The notes: a model not told the origin generated them from the letters alone. Shown: positions 1 to 7,429, counted from the stretch's first letter. The stretch: DNA of 41,796 nucleotides from Rouxiella silvae (GCF_002093625.1 NZ_MRWD01000051.1:1-41796), one strand, 5' to 3'. Numbers and translations: made by a program.

Positions 1-61
1 ATCTCCTCAGGGGACATAATCAGTATGCCGGAAGATCTCTAAAAGTGAATGGTTCGCTTAA

Positions 62-538
62 GAGGGATGCTTACAGTTAGAGCAAGAAATTGAAGATGTT
101 CACAAGCAGTACGAGAGAGCAAAATCAATGGCTCAGATGACTAAACAGGGGCATGTTTATGTTATTTCTAACATTGGGTCGCTTGGCGAAAATGTCTATA
201 AGATAGGGATGACCCGTCGCCTTGAGCCGCTCGATCGTGTTAGTGAACTAAGCGGCGCAAGCGTGCCGTTTGAGTTCGATGTGCATGCCATGATCAGTTG
301 TGACGATGCGCCAGCACTTGAATATGCTTTGCATTGCAAACTGAGTGATGAGCGCATGAATAAGGTTAATATGCGCAAAGAGTTCTTTAAAACTGACTTA
401 AGTAAAATAATTCAATGTGTTGAGGAGCATCACGGTAAGGTTGAGTATGTTGCAGACCCTGCTGCCTTGCAATATTACCGCTCACTAGAGATCACAGAAG
501 AAGCGCAGAATAACAAAGAACTATCGATGGTGTCTTAA
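62..538 (+). pseudogene. C-terminal remnant of a DUF4041/T5orf172 (GIY-YIG-like) protein
   Basis: The readable protein from the ATG at 128 is 136 residues and carries a T5orf172 domain (HVYVISN, ENVYKIGMTRR, EPLDRV, RKEFF), a GIY-YIG-like fold found at the C-terminus of DUF4041 proteins of phages and mobile elements. The same frame stays open upstream of the ATG back to a TAA at 59-61 and encodes a charged coiled-coil stretch (LEQEIEDVHKQYERAKS) of the kind that precedes this domain in the full-length proteins. The gene is therefore most likely the 3' end of a larger, broken gene rather than a small gene of its own. A clean terminator follows at 561. Whether the fragment is translated from 128 is unknown; I see no convincing ribosome binding site. 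The function of the intact family is not established; a nuclease role is only inferred from the fold. Confidence 0.7.
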
Positions 539-560
539 TTTTAGTCATTCACCACACAGA

Positions 561-582
561 CCCGCCACGAGCGGGTTTTTTT
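561..582 (+). terminator. Rho-independent terminator after the DUF4041 remnant
   Basis: A five-base-pair stem CCCGC/GCGGG around CACGA is followed directly by seven T. It closes the remnant gene and separates it from the next phage-like fragment. Confidence 0.75.
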
Positions 583-593
583 ATGGAGTTTTT

Positions 594-1004
594 ATGCCGG
601 TATCTATTTCTTCAAAAACGGATGACCTGTTTCAAACACTAAATTCCCACGCTGCCGCTGTATCAAAAAATACCCGCGTAGCGATACCTGGCACTATCCA
701 AACTTTCGATCCGGACACTATAAGGTGTGTTGTTTTACTTGGGGTAAAAGTCGCTACAACAGTCGCCAAGGGCGTTATGACAGTATTCCATACTTGTGCG
801 GATCGGTCGTTAATATCATCGATGGACACCATGCTAATATTTAACGTAGCCACGATCTATCTCTCGAATGTTTTCACGTCTGCCCAAAAAATCTGCCCGC
901 AGTTACGCAATGCTAACGAAGATAATAGGGAACTCCGATTGGCCTGCGAACTCTTTAACCGCTTGTTGATCATCAAAAATAGGCAGATTATATCTGCAAG
1001 TTGA
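594..1004 (+). pseudogene. N-terminal remnant of a Gp138-like phage baseplate spike protein
   Basis: The first 45 or so residues (DDLFQTLNSHAAA, NTRVAIPGTIQTFDPDT, RCVV) resemble the N-terminus of phage proteins with a Gp138-like domain, the membrane-puncturing spike of contractile-tail phages, where an amphipathic start is followed by a beta-rich OB-like fold opening with PGxIxSFD. After about residue 47 the resemblance stops and the rest (for example SSMDTMLIFNVATIYLSN) is unlike anything I recognise, in this frame or the other two. I read it as a spike gene cut by deletion and joined to unrelated sequence. Its ATG lies 11 bases after the upstream terminator's T run. No other tail genes are present. 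Assignment of the N-terminus is from memory of the family and moderately secure; the remainder is unassigned. Confidence 0.5.
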
Positions 1005-1023
1005 ATTTCATACGGTAAGCATT

Positions 1024-1737
1024 ATGCTCATCAGCATTGAGGAGGCCCGTAATAATAGCGCCGACAGTCGCTTGGCCTGTACTCTCGCTGCGGTTGCTGG
1101 AGCTTTAAATACGGCGGCATTTGAGGCCGTAGGTTTTTTCTCTGCCAATATGACAGGGAACGTCTCTTCACTATCCGATCACCTCGCCAAAGCAAGCTTT
1201 GGTCCCGGCATGTTTTTTCTATCAATCGTCGGTATTTTCATTGCCGGAGCGGCTTTCTCCACAACTCTCATCAATGCGGGCCGTAGGAAGAACATTCGTT
1301 CCATCTATGCTCTTAATATCCTGATTGAAGGCGTCGCACTCGTTCTGTTAGGCATTGTTGAGACTTGGTTAACGCCGCTTTCTCCTGCTGTTGTGCTGAT
1401 CCTGAGTCTTAGTTTTTTAATGGGTTTACAGAATGCGGTCGTTACGCGGATCTCAAATGCACGTGTAAGAACAACCCATGTCTCAGGGACATCCACCGAC
1501 ATTGGCATCGAATTAGCGATGCTTCTTGATGTACTGAGAAGGAAAGAATCACCCAAAGACGCGCCACTTTACCTCGATAGGCTCAGGCTGCATTTTTTTA
1601 CCCTAATGGCGTTTCTCGCTGGCGGAGTGGGAGGGATATGGCTCTTTCGCTTAATAGGCTATCGTTTTTTAATTTTAATTGGATGCCTGTTAGTGTCTCT
1701 GGCCTTGAACGCCACAATCAGAAAGCATTCCACGTAA
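1024..1737 (+). CDS. DUF1275 (YoaK-type) integral membrane protein
   Basis: This 237-residue protein is mostly hydrophobic, with about six membrane segments (roughly residues 20-40, 58-82, 98-116, 122-144, 190-210 and 214-232). It has the DUF1275 signature: an early AGALNTAAFEAVGFFSANMTGN stretch (here GFFSANMTGN at about 37-46) and a central MGLQNAVVTRIS plus RTTHVSGT motif. The family is widespread and of unknown function; transport has been suggested but not shown. The length is normal for the family. The ribosome site is weak (GGTAAG about 6 bases before the ATG). It sits directly after phage debris and before an unrelated amidotransferase gene with a 110-base gap, so it is probably a single-gene unit in an accessory region. 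Confidence 0.85.
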   Translation: MLISIEEARNNSADSRLACTLAAVAGALNTAAFEAVGFFSANMTGNVSSLSDHLAKASFGPGMFFLSIVGIFIAGAAFSTTLINAGRRKNIRSIYALNILIEGVALVLLGIVETWLTPLSPAVVLILSLSFLMGLQNAVVTRISNARVRTTHVSGTSTDIGIELAMLLDVLRRKESPKDAPLYLDRLRLHFFTLMAFLAGGVGGIWLFRLIGYRFLILIGCLLVSLALNATIRKHST

Positions 1738-1855
1738 ACAATCAATAGCTGCCTACCGGCGGTTTTCTTGTTGCCTAATATTAACCACAACTTCCCCTAT
1801 TGAAGCTTTTTAAGCGCTGCTGTAGCATCCCTTTTTACCTACACAGGAAGTGATG

Positions 1856-2548
1856 ATGAACTCGCAAATCCGTATTGCTTTGGTTGGTGATTTTCGTTCT
1901 GAAGTGGTTGCCCACCAGGCTATTCCTCTCGCTGTACAGCTCGCCGCTGATTCTCTGCAACTCAACGTTTCTGCCGAATGGCTCCCTACCCCTAGTGTGA
2001 CAGATGCTTGCGTATTGGAAGCGTTTGATGCTATTTGGGTGGTGCCAGCGAGTCCCTATCTACACGATGAGGGTGCTTTCTTGGCAATCACTTGGGCCCG
2101 CGAAAACAATATCCCTTTTCTGGGGAGTTGCGGTGGTTTTCAGTATGCAACCGTTGAATATGCTCGCAATGTATTGGGCTGGGAAGATGCAGCTCATGCT
2201 GAAACTGATACAGAAGGCCGCATGGTGATTCTGCCATTGGTCTGCTCTCTGATTGAGAAAACCGGTGACATTCGTATTAAAGAAGGTTCAGTTATTGCCA
2301 AGGCATACGGCCAGCTCAATACCCATGAGGGCTATCACTGCAGTTTTGGGGTGAATCCAGATTTCGTCTCGGAACTCGAGGATTATCCACTTCGTATTAC
2401 TGCTTGGGATAGTGAGGGGGACGTGCGGGGTATTGAATTGCCTGACCATAAATTCTTTGTTGCTACACTGTTCCAATCTGAGCGTGCGGCCCTTCGTGGA
2501 GAGCTTTCGCCGTTAGTTGTTGAGTTGATCAGAGCCGCCAGCCAATAA
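1856..2548 (+). CDS. Stand-alone CTP-synthase-like glutamine amidotransferase domain protein
   Basis: About 230 residues matching only the C-terminal amidotransferase half of CTP synthase, in the group annotated as CTP synthase C-terminal region-related (seleno)proteins. Visible are the start IRIALVGDF, the VPASPY segment, and the nucleophile elbow FLGSCGGFQY with Cys at about residue 92 (a Cys in this copy, selenocysteine in some relatives). A YHCSFGVNP segment replaces the CTP-synthase linker and the end reads FVATLFQSE. The position where true class I amidotransferases carry HPE is QSE here, so the usual catalytic His is lacking; as I recall this is family-wide. The activity is therefore unknown. 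Starts at GTG 1850, ATG 1853 and ATG 1856 are in frame; AGGAAG at 1845-1850 best fits 1856. No obvious partner gene adjoins it. Confidence 0.85.
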   Translation: MNSQIRIALVGDFRSEVVAHQAIPLAVQLAADSLQLNVSAEWLPTPSVTDACVLEAFDAIWVVPASPYLHDEGAFLAITWARENNIPFLGSCGGFQYATVEYARNVLGWEDAAHAETDTEGRMVILPLVCSLIEKTGDIRIKEGSVIAKAYGQLNTHEGYHCSFGVNPDFVSELEDYPLRITAWDSEGDVRGIELPDHKFFVATLFQSERAALRGELSPLVVELIRAASQ

Positions 2549-2603
2549 TCTAGGCGTTAGTTTTGGCATATTACAAGTGCCAATTCTCAGAGTGGATAAC
2601 TTT

Positions 2604-2640
2604 CATCACAAGACACACGCTTTTACCGTGTCCTGTGATG
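2604..2640. repeat. Inverted repeat between convergent genes
   Basis: CATCACA(A)GACAC and its near-complement GTGTC(C)TGTGATG face each other across about 11 bases, between the ends of the amidotransferase gene and the AriR-like gene. There is no T run on either side, so it is a terminator-like or mRNA-end hairpin rather than a classic intrinsic terminator. Confidence 0.45.
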
Positions 2641-2646
2641 GAGGTG

Positions 2647-2892
2647 TCATATTAGGTCATCTGGCGTTTTATAAACGACGCTTTCAAGCGCATTTCTATA
2701 GACATCCAACTGCACGACATCTGTTTCAATCTCTAAAAGCTCAAGAAGTTTAATCATAATCGCTTTGTTGCTGATGAGTTTTCCATGGGTGGAAAGCTCA
2801 ATTTTTATATCTTGGATAACTTCTAGTTCGCTTCTAAGGACTTTTGCACGAAAAGGGGAGTTATTTAACTCAACGCTGTTAATTTGAGACAT
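2647..2892 (-). CDS. YmgB/AriR-family small protein (biofilm/acid-resistance connector type)
   Basis: This 81-residue protein aligns with the YmgB/AriR/YmgA family. A variable N-terminus is followed by a conserved helical core: a LISNKAIMIKLLELLE segment (like NVNNKNIILSLIHSLE of E. coli AriR) and DVYRNALESVV ending in a TPDDLI tail (like DVIRKTLEIVL and TADDM). In E. coli these small dimeric all-helical proteins act on the Rcs phosphorelay and affect biofilm and acid resistance. Which paralogue this represents cannot be told, so I give no symbol. It stands alone, not in a ycgZ-ymgABC-like cluster. A strong terminator-like hairpin lies only about 20 bases before its ATG on the same strand, so expression may need read-through. 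Confidence 0.75.
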   Translation of the reverse strand: MSQINSVELNNSPFRAKVLRSELEVIQDIKIELSTHGKLISNKAIMIKLLELLEIETDVVQLDVYRNALESVVYKTPDDLI

Positions 2893-2910
2893 TGTTTAAC
2901 CCCAGCAGGA

Positions 2911-2957
2911 GTAAAAAAATACCACTGAAGGTGGAAATCAAGTGACACCTTCAGTGG
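2911..2957 (-). terminator. Terminator-like hairpin in the leader of the AriR-like gene (attenuator or sRNA end)
   Basis: Two perfect 12-base arms, CCACTGAAGGTG (2922-2933) and CACCTTCAGTGG (2946-2957), are separated by 12 bases. Read on the minus strand the stem is followed by TATTTTTTT, the form of an intrinsic terminator. It ends about 20 bases before the ATG of the AriR-like gene, leaving no space for a promoter between them. It could end a small RNA from the minus strand, act as an attenuator, or be a non-terminating stabilising hairpin. Confidence 0.65.
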
Positions 2958-2975
2958 CAATGCAAAGCATCTTCG

Positions 2976-3044
2976 TTACGAGCTCCATTGAGCTTCAATA
3001 AACTTATACATAAATTCCAACTTGTACAACTTATGCGTGAGCAT
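2976..3044 (-). CDS. Possible 22-codon leader ORF upstream of the AriR-like gene
   Basis: On the minus strand an ATG at 3044 opens a 22-residue frame (MLTHKLYKLEFMYKF then IEAQWSS) that ends 19 bases before the terminator-like hairpin. The ribosome binding site is weak and there is no run of one amino acid to suggest classical aminoacyl-tRNA attenuation. It is listed because position and strand fit a leader peptide; it may equally be chance. Confidence 0.25.
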   Translation of the reverse strand: MLTHKLYKLEFMYKFIEAQWSS

Positions 3045-3346
3045 TTTGTGCTATTTAACTTAACTTAAGCAGTAACTTCCGCATCTTATAGATTTGTAAG
3101 GAGTTAAAGGAAACTTAAATTTATTAATAAGTTGCCGTTATAGTGGCGTAATGAACAGAGTGTATGCGAGTGCGGGAAGGTTAAGGATCGCCACGCGGAT
3201 CAGATTTTTGAAAAAACTCCAATCAAGGGCGCAAATAAAAATCACGGAATGATCTACGCTTACGGCAAGTCAGTAAATAAAACGTGGTAACAATCTGCAT
3301 AAGACAGATGTGTTCGTGAAAACCCTCATCCAAAAGGAACTGAAAA

Positions 3347-3616
3347 ATGAGCGAAGCAATGTTTGAGCAAGCGCCATTACAACTGCTAACACAGTTTACA
3401 TTGGGTGACAAAGTCACATTGGTGACTTTTCCCGTTGGAAATCCACCGGTTAGCTACCGGTTAGAGGCAAAGATCACTGAAGCAGATGACGGCAACTTTG
3501 AAGGAGAGATAACGAAGGTGATACCCTTGGGTCGAGAGGAATTTTCGCAGCAACACTTTCATGCTGGCGGACACGTTGAGTTCCAAAGTGGAAATATTCT
3601 GGGAAACGCACCATAA
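3347..3616 (+). CDS. Unrecognised 89-residue protein
   Basis: I do not recognise this protein. It has no signal peptide, membrane segment or cysteine, and looks beta-rich and acidic-to-neutral: alternating hydrophobic stretches such as KVTLVTFPVG and SYRLEAKITEA, then QHFHAGGHVEFQ with three histidines near the end. It could be a small single-domain beta-barrel protein, but this is a guess from composition. The start ATG is preceded by AAAAGGAA about 9 bases upstream, a good ribosome site, which argues that it is a real gene. It is monocistronic, with 200 bases to the next gene and no clear terminator. Confidence 0.6.
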   Translation: MSEAMFEQAPLQLLTQFTLGDKVTLVTFPVGNPPVSYRLEAKITEADDGNFEGEITKVIPLGREEFSQQHFHAGGHVEFQSGNILGNAP

Positions 3617-3824
3617 GAATATATTCGCGTTTTAACTTTCGTTAAATTAGAGGCCTTCTCTTCTCTGCACTGAGGGTTAAGTTGATTATTTTCTTTGGTG
3701 CAGTTTGAAATCAGAAATCGCCGATTCAAGCATAATGAGTACTCTGCCACGGTTTAGCTCTGTGAACTTTGTATCGCTGCATTGGCGATAAATTTTTCTT
3801 TTGTTAAATCGCGGAGACTCTAAC

Positions 3825-4226
3825 GTGCGAAAGTTAATCCTGATTTGTGCTGCGCTGGTGATAGCAGGATGCTCAAGTGGCCCCTATGAGCCGACTCAAC
3901 AGGTTCTTCAGGCCTACACCACACAAAAACCGAATACCACTAAAATCCGCGTACACCGCAAACCTCAACTTTCAGGATCTATTCTTGATGAAAGCTGTCC
4001 GTTAATTGTGTATGTCGACGATAAAGAAGCGGCGGGTCTCCAGAAGAATCAGTACGTTGACCTGTACTTGCCTAACGGTGTGCACAGTTTGAAAGTGAAA
4101 TTTTCCTGTGCAATTACCCCCATTGATAAAGCTATGACCATTGAGCTCGATGGCACGCCGCAGACCTACGAAACGGCTTTAAACACTAATGCAACCGAGC
4201 GCTATAGTTTGACTAGAGTGAAATAA
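3825..4226 (+). CDS. Small outer-membrane-type lipoprotein, DUF2846-like
   Basis: Read from the GTG at 3825, which has GGAG at 3813-3816 in front, the protein is 133 residues. It opens with a lipoprotein signal, RKLILICAALVIAGC, with the lipobox VIAGC and Ser-Ser after the Cys, predicting outer-membrane sorting. The mature part has a beta-rich pattern (IVYVDDKEAAGL, YVDLYLPNGVHSLKVKF) reminiscent of DUF2846 lipoproteins, whose function is unknown; this likeness is tentative. A longer frame from TTG 3801 adds eight residues before the signal and is less likely. Two further cysteines (in ESCPL and FSCAI) could pair in the periplasm. It ends 4 bases before idi, so the two may share a transcript. 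Confidence 0.75.
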   Translation: MRKLILICAALVIAGCSSGPYEPTQQVLQAYTTQKPNTTKIRVHRKPQLSGSILDESCPLIVYVDDKEAAGLQKNQYVDLYLPNGVHSLKVKFSCAITPIDKAMTIELDGTPQTYETALNTNATERYSLTRVK

Positions 4227-4230
4227 CGTT

Positions 4231-4782
4231 ATGTCCCTGATTATGCAAGAAGAACGCCTGATTCTGGTTGATGAACAGGATAATAAGGTCGGCATCGGCA
4301 GTAAGATGCAGGTACACCAACAGGGTGCGCTGCATCGGGCATTTTCGGTGTTTATTTTTGATAGTCAGGGACGGCTAATGTTACAGCAGCGCGCCAGCGG
4401 GAAATATCACTCCGGCGGGCTGTGGACCAACGCCTGCTGTGGGCATCCACGGCCCGATGAAAGCAATCTTGAAGCGGCAACGCGACGTCTAGATGAAGAA
4501 ATGGGGTTCACCTGTACATTGCAGGAGGTTGATCAGATTTTATATCGCGTTGATGTTTCAAACGGCCTGATCGAAAATGAATACAATCATACCTTTATCG
4601 GGTTGTTCAACCGTATACCGGCTCTTAACCCTGATGAAGCGGAAGGATGGAAGTGGATGACAGTGTCCGATATTTTTGACGCCATCAACCACTCGCCTTT
4701 GCAGTTTACCGCATGGTTCAAAGTCATTCTGGCCCATTTTGGCCAGCAGGCTATCGAGCAGTGGGCGGAGTATTTTCGCTAA
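4231..4782 (+). CDS. idi: Isopentenyl-diphosphate delta-isomerase, type 1
   Basis: The enzyme interconverts isopentenyl and dimethylallyl diphosphate in isoprenoid synthesis and is dispensable alongside the MEP pathway. The 183-residue protein is a Nudix-fold type 1 IDI. Metal ligands His29 and His35 (VHQQGALHRAF), the catalytic Cys70 with His72 in TNACCGHP, the Nudix-like helix ending EEMGF, and the catalytic and metal glutamates in ENEYNHTF are all present. The length matches the bacterial enzyme. ATGs at 4231 and 4243 are both possible; neither has a strong ribosome site, so coupling to the lipoprotein gene 4 bases upstream is plausible. Its last 32 bases overlap the end of the convergent S51 peptidase gene. 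Confidence 0.93.
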   Translation: MSLIMQEERLILVDEQDNKVGIGSKMQVHQQGALHRAFSVFIFDSQGRLMLQQRASGKYHSGGLWTNACCGHPRPDESNLEAATRRLDEEMGFTCTLQEVDQILYRVDVSNGLIENEYNHTFIGLFNRIPALNPDEAEGWKWMTVSDIFDAINHSPLQFTAWFKVILAHFGQQAIEQWAEYFR

Positions 4783-5467
4783 GCGATACCCGCGTTTTTC
4801 CTTCACTCGCTGCCTCTGTCCTGATTATTTTATGAAGTTTTCCATCACGAAAATGCAGGGCGACGCCATCGTCTGCGGCATAAGCAGGTAAAATATTCTG
4901 CTCTGCCAGCAGGGCATTAAAAGATGCTTCACGCCCTGCTTCCGCACCAAAGTGCGGACACATTACGCCTGTAATTAAACCAAGACCAGGTATCAGGGAA
5001 TAACCTCCGCCCGAGTCCGAATGCCCCAAATCAAACCAGCAAATGGCTCCTGCACTGACTCCGCACAACACCGCGCCTCGACGCATCGCTGATTTTACCA
5101 ATTGGTCGATTGAAAACTCCCTCCAGATAGCCAGCATGGCGCGAGTATTACCGCCTGCAACAAAGATTACGTCTGCCTTAGAAATCAGATCATCGACCTG
5201 ATTTGACGTAGGGTAAGGCGTCCGAAACAGTGCCAGACTGCTTACCTCATATCCCGCAGAAGTGAATTTGTGCTCAAATTGCTCAATTCTCTCCGGCATG
5301 TCACCGCTGGCGGTTGAAATGTAGAGGATCCGGGGTGAATCTTTGTGAGTTAAAGATAAAATGTAGCTGTCGATAGGGGTTATTTGCTGGAGATCTTCAT
5401 CACTTTCGCCACCAATCGCGACTATATTTGCCTGATTCGATACAACGGTATCAGCAATCGCTTCCAT
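4751..5467 (-). CDS. Peptidase S51 family protein (dipeptidase E-like)
   Basis: This 238-residue cytoplasmic protein is of the S51 family, related to aspartyl dipeptidase PepE and cyanophycinase, with a class I amidotransferase-like fold. Visible are the IVAIGG start strand, IFVAGGNTRAM (the family's GGN substrate-pocket motif) and the nucleophile elbow CGVSAGAICWF with Ser138. The nearest group is probably the PepE-like Type 1 glutamine amidotransferase-like proteins of firmicutes and enterobacteria; the substrate is unknown. It is not E. coli pepE, so no symbol is given. A strong GAGGAGAGG lies just before the ATG. It is transcribed toward idi and overlaps its 3' end by 32 bases; the promoter side faces the extensin-like gene. 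Confidence 0.85.
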   Translation of the reverse strand: MEAIADTVVSNQANIVAIGGESDEDLQQITPIDSYILSLTHKDSPRILYISTASGDMPERIEQFEHKFTSAGYEVSSLALFRTPYPTSNQVDDLISKADVIFVAGGNTRAMLAIWREFSIDQLVKSAMRRGAVLCGVSAGAICWFDLGHSDSGGGYSLIPGLGLITGVMCPHFGAEAGREASFNALLAEQNILPAYAADDGVALHFRDGKLHKIIRTEAASEGKTRVSLSENTPPTAR

Positions 5468-5549
5468 CCTGACCTCTCCTCAAGTAAAACGCATATCTTT
5501 CACTATAATAGAAAATTCGAACTGCAATCATCGCCAGAGGAGCAAGGGT

Positions 5550-6248
5550 ATGCGTTATATCCTCTTTGCGTTATTTTTATTGGTCGTAGGGGTGACAACT
5601 TTTCCCTGGTTGAAAAGCCAACTCCCTGAGCAATACAATCCTTTCACACCGTTGTCGGTGACCGATCCGCCTGGCCTCATTACTCAGTATAAACTCAGAA
5701 GATTAAGCAAAAATCAGGATGCTTGTCTGGCCGTGCTAGACAGAGCAAAAGCTGATGGATTCATTAATTTCCAAACCGTTGCCTCTTCGCAGGGACAGTG
5801 TCCACTTAACGGCGCGGTGCGAGTACTAAACTTTGGGTCAGTTTCACTGAGCTCAAGTTTTCTGGCCAGTTGCCCTTTGGCGGTTAGCACGGCGATGTTT
5901 GTTGCCCAAGCGGCAAGTCCAATGGCGCAAAGTGTATTGGGTGAAAAGCTGACTCGCATCGATCATCTTGGCAGCTATGCCTGTCGTAATATCTATCACC
6001 GTGCGCAGGGGAGGCTTAGCGAACATGCCACGGCAGACGCATTGGATGTCGCCAACTTCAAAATGAGCGATGGAGAAACTGTCAGCGTAGCGGGAGGATG
6101 GAAACAGGAAGGGCGAGAGTCAGACTTTTTGCATCAGGTTTTTGCTACGGGATGTCCGTTTTTCGGCAATATTATCGGTCCCGATTATAACGCAGCGCAC
6201 GCCAATCATTTTCATCTGGGCATGCGCTGGTTTGGCTTCTGTCGTTAA
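5550..6248 (+). CDS. Extensin-like family protein, LAS-type metallopeptidase
   Basis: This 232-residue protein has an N-terminal hydrophobic segment (residues 3-19) that anchors or exports it to the periplasm. It is followed by an extensin-like C-terminal domain (Extensin_2) related to zinc D-Ala-D-Ala carboxypeptidases. The zinc-binding pattern is intact: SEHATADALDV supplies His159 and Asp166, and HANHFHLG supplies His220 and His222. Six or so cysteines in the mature part suggest disulfides. A role in peptidoglycan peptide trimming is inferred from the fold only. GAGGAGCAAGGG lies just before the ATG. The stop codon overlaps that of the convergent M20 gene by four bases. Confidence 0.85.
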   Translation: MRYILFALFLLVVGVTTFPWLKSQLPEQYNPFTPLSVTDPPGLITQYKLRRLSKNQDACLAVLDRAKADGFINFQTVASSQGQCPLNGAVRVLNFGSVSLSSSFLASCPLAVSTAMFVAQAASPMAQSVLGEKLTRIDHLGSYACRNIYHRAQGRLSEHATADALDVANFKMSDGETVSVAGGWKQEGRESDFLHQVFATGCPFFGNIIGPDYNAAHANHFHLGMRWFGFCR

Positions 6249-7429
6249 CTCGGGCTATTCAAATAACGTTCAACCAAGCGGGTCCAGTAGGCCACACCAA
6301 ATGGCAAACTTTCGTCATTAAAGTTATAGGCTGGATTATGTAACACCGCACTGTCGCCATTGCCCAGACGCAAGAAGCAGCCCGGTTTTTGCTGCAGGAA
6401 ATACGCAAAGTCTTCGCTGCCCGATATTGGCGGTAAATCGGCAACCACGTTCTCTTCACCCAGTAACTCTTGCGCGACCTGAGTGGCAAAGTCGGTTTCC
6501 TGTTGGTGATTAACCAAAACAGGATAGCCGGGCACATACTCAATCTCGGCGCGCGAACCGTAGCCTTCTGCGTGGCTGGTCACCAGTGAGCGAATACGCT
6601 GTTCAAGGATTTTGCGTACGCCAGCGTCAAACGAACGGACGCTCATTTCAAGGCGTGCTGAATCAGGAATAACGTTGGCAGCATGACCGGAATGCAGTGA
6701 GCCGATGGTAATCACGGCAGTTTCATTAGGATCGATGTTACGTGAAATCACGCTTTGCAGTGCGACGACCAGGCTGCTGGCAACCAGAATCGGGTCTACC
6801 GTCATATGCGGGCGTGCCGCATGTCCACCTTTGCCGTGAACGGTGATGTTAACGGTGTCGCAGGCGGCCATAAATGGGCCTGGGCGGAACATCATTTTAC
6901 CGACCGGATAGCCAGGATGGTTGTGCAGACCGTAGACGGCATCGCACGGGAATCGGTCAAACAGGCCTTCAGCCAGCATACGCTCGGCGCCGCTGTTAAA
7001 ACCAATTTCTTCCGCCGGCTGGAAAATTAAATGTACGGTGCCTGAAAAGTTGCGGCTGCGCGCCAGCTGTTGTGCCGCGCCAAGCAGCATAGTGGTGTGG
7101 CCGTCGTGACCACAGGCGTGCATTTTTCCGCTTGCCTGACTGGCATACTCCAGACCGGTTTGTTCTGTAATCGGCAGTGCATCCATGTCGGCGCGAATGC
7201 CAACAGAGCGGGTGCCGGTGCCCACTTTTAAAGAGCCTACTACGCCGTGGCCGCCTATGCCGGTCGTCACTTCAAAACCTAATGCATGCAGCCTGTTAGC
7301 CACCAGTTCGGCCGTTTTGGCTTCTTCATTGGATAATTCTGGATTTTGGTGCAGATGTTGGCGAATCTCACGCAGGCCAGATTCAAGGTCGGCCACGTCA
7401 GCAACGGTGCAAAGATTTTTATTATTCAT
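6245..7429 (-). CDS. M20-family amidohydrolase (hippurate hydrolase/IAA-amino acid hydrolase-like)
   Basis: From the ATG at 7429 the protein is 394 residues, the usual size for M20D metallopeptidases (HipO, AbgA, ILR1-like). These are two-metal enzymes cleaving N-acyl amino acids or peptides in the cytosol. The metal site is clear: RADMDALPI (Asp in DxD near 81-83), HACGHDGH (Cys106, His108, His111), PAEE (Glu140/141), LHNHP, and the late GSEDFAYF. A dimerisation domain lies at about 190-300 (HGKGGHAARPH). The frame stays open to 7666, adding 79 residues rich in Arg/His/Pro without family resemblance, so that extension is rejected. The acyl substrate cannot be deduced. The gene is divergent from the WG-repeat genes. 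Confidence 0.88.
   Translation of the reverse strand: MNNKNLCTVADVADLESGLREIRQHLHQNPELSNEEAKTAELVANRLHALGFEVTTGIGGHGVVGSLKVGTGTRSVGIRADMDALPITEQTGLEYASQASGKMHACGHDGHTTMLLGAAQQLARSRNFSGTVHLIFQPAEEIGFNSGAERMLAEGLFDRFPCDAVYGLHNHPGYPVGKMMFRPGPFMAACDTVNITVHGKGGHAARPHMTVDPILVASSLVVALQSVISRNIDPNETAVITIGSLHSGHAANVIPDSARLEMSVRSFDAGVRKILEQRIRSLVTSHAEGYGSRAEIEYVPGYPVLVNHQQETDFATQVAQELLGEENVVADLPPISGSEDFAYFLQQKPGCFLRLGNGDSAVLHNPAYNFNDESLPFGVAYWTRLVERYLNSPS

Larger units (their letters stand above)
2893..3346. other. 454-base intergenic region, AT-rich
   Basis: It lies between the divergently oriented AriR-like gene and the 89-residue ORF. Besides the hairpin and micro-ORF listed separately, a minus-strand TTTCCT with 17 bases to TATAAG (near 3090-3112) could be a promoter, weakly. 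A plus-strand 33-codon frame at 3151-3252 has no support. No tRNA-like or mobile-element ends were seen. Confidence 0.4.

Noticed and set aside
1-1737. A complete prophage or defence island at the left edge
   Set aside because: Only two broken phage-type fragments and one membrane protein are present; no integrase, capsid, tail or recognised defence gene is visible inside the window.
3151-3252. 33-codon plus-strand ORF rich in Arg and Lys
   Set aside because: Weak ribosome site, no resemblance to any small protein I know, and no hydrophobic span to suggest a type I toxin.
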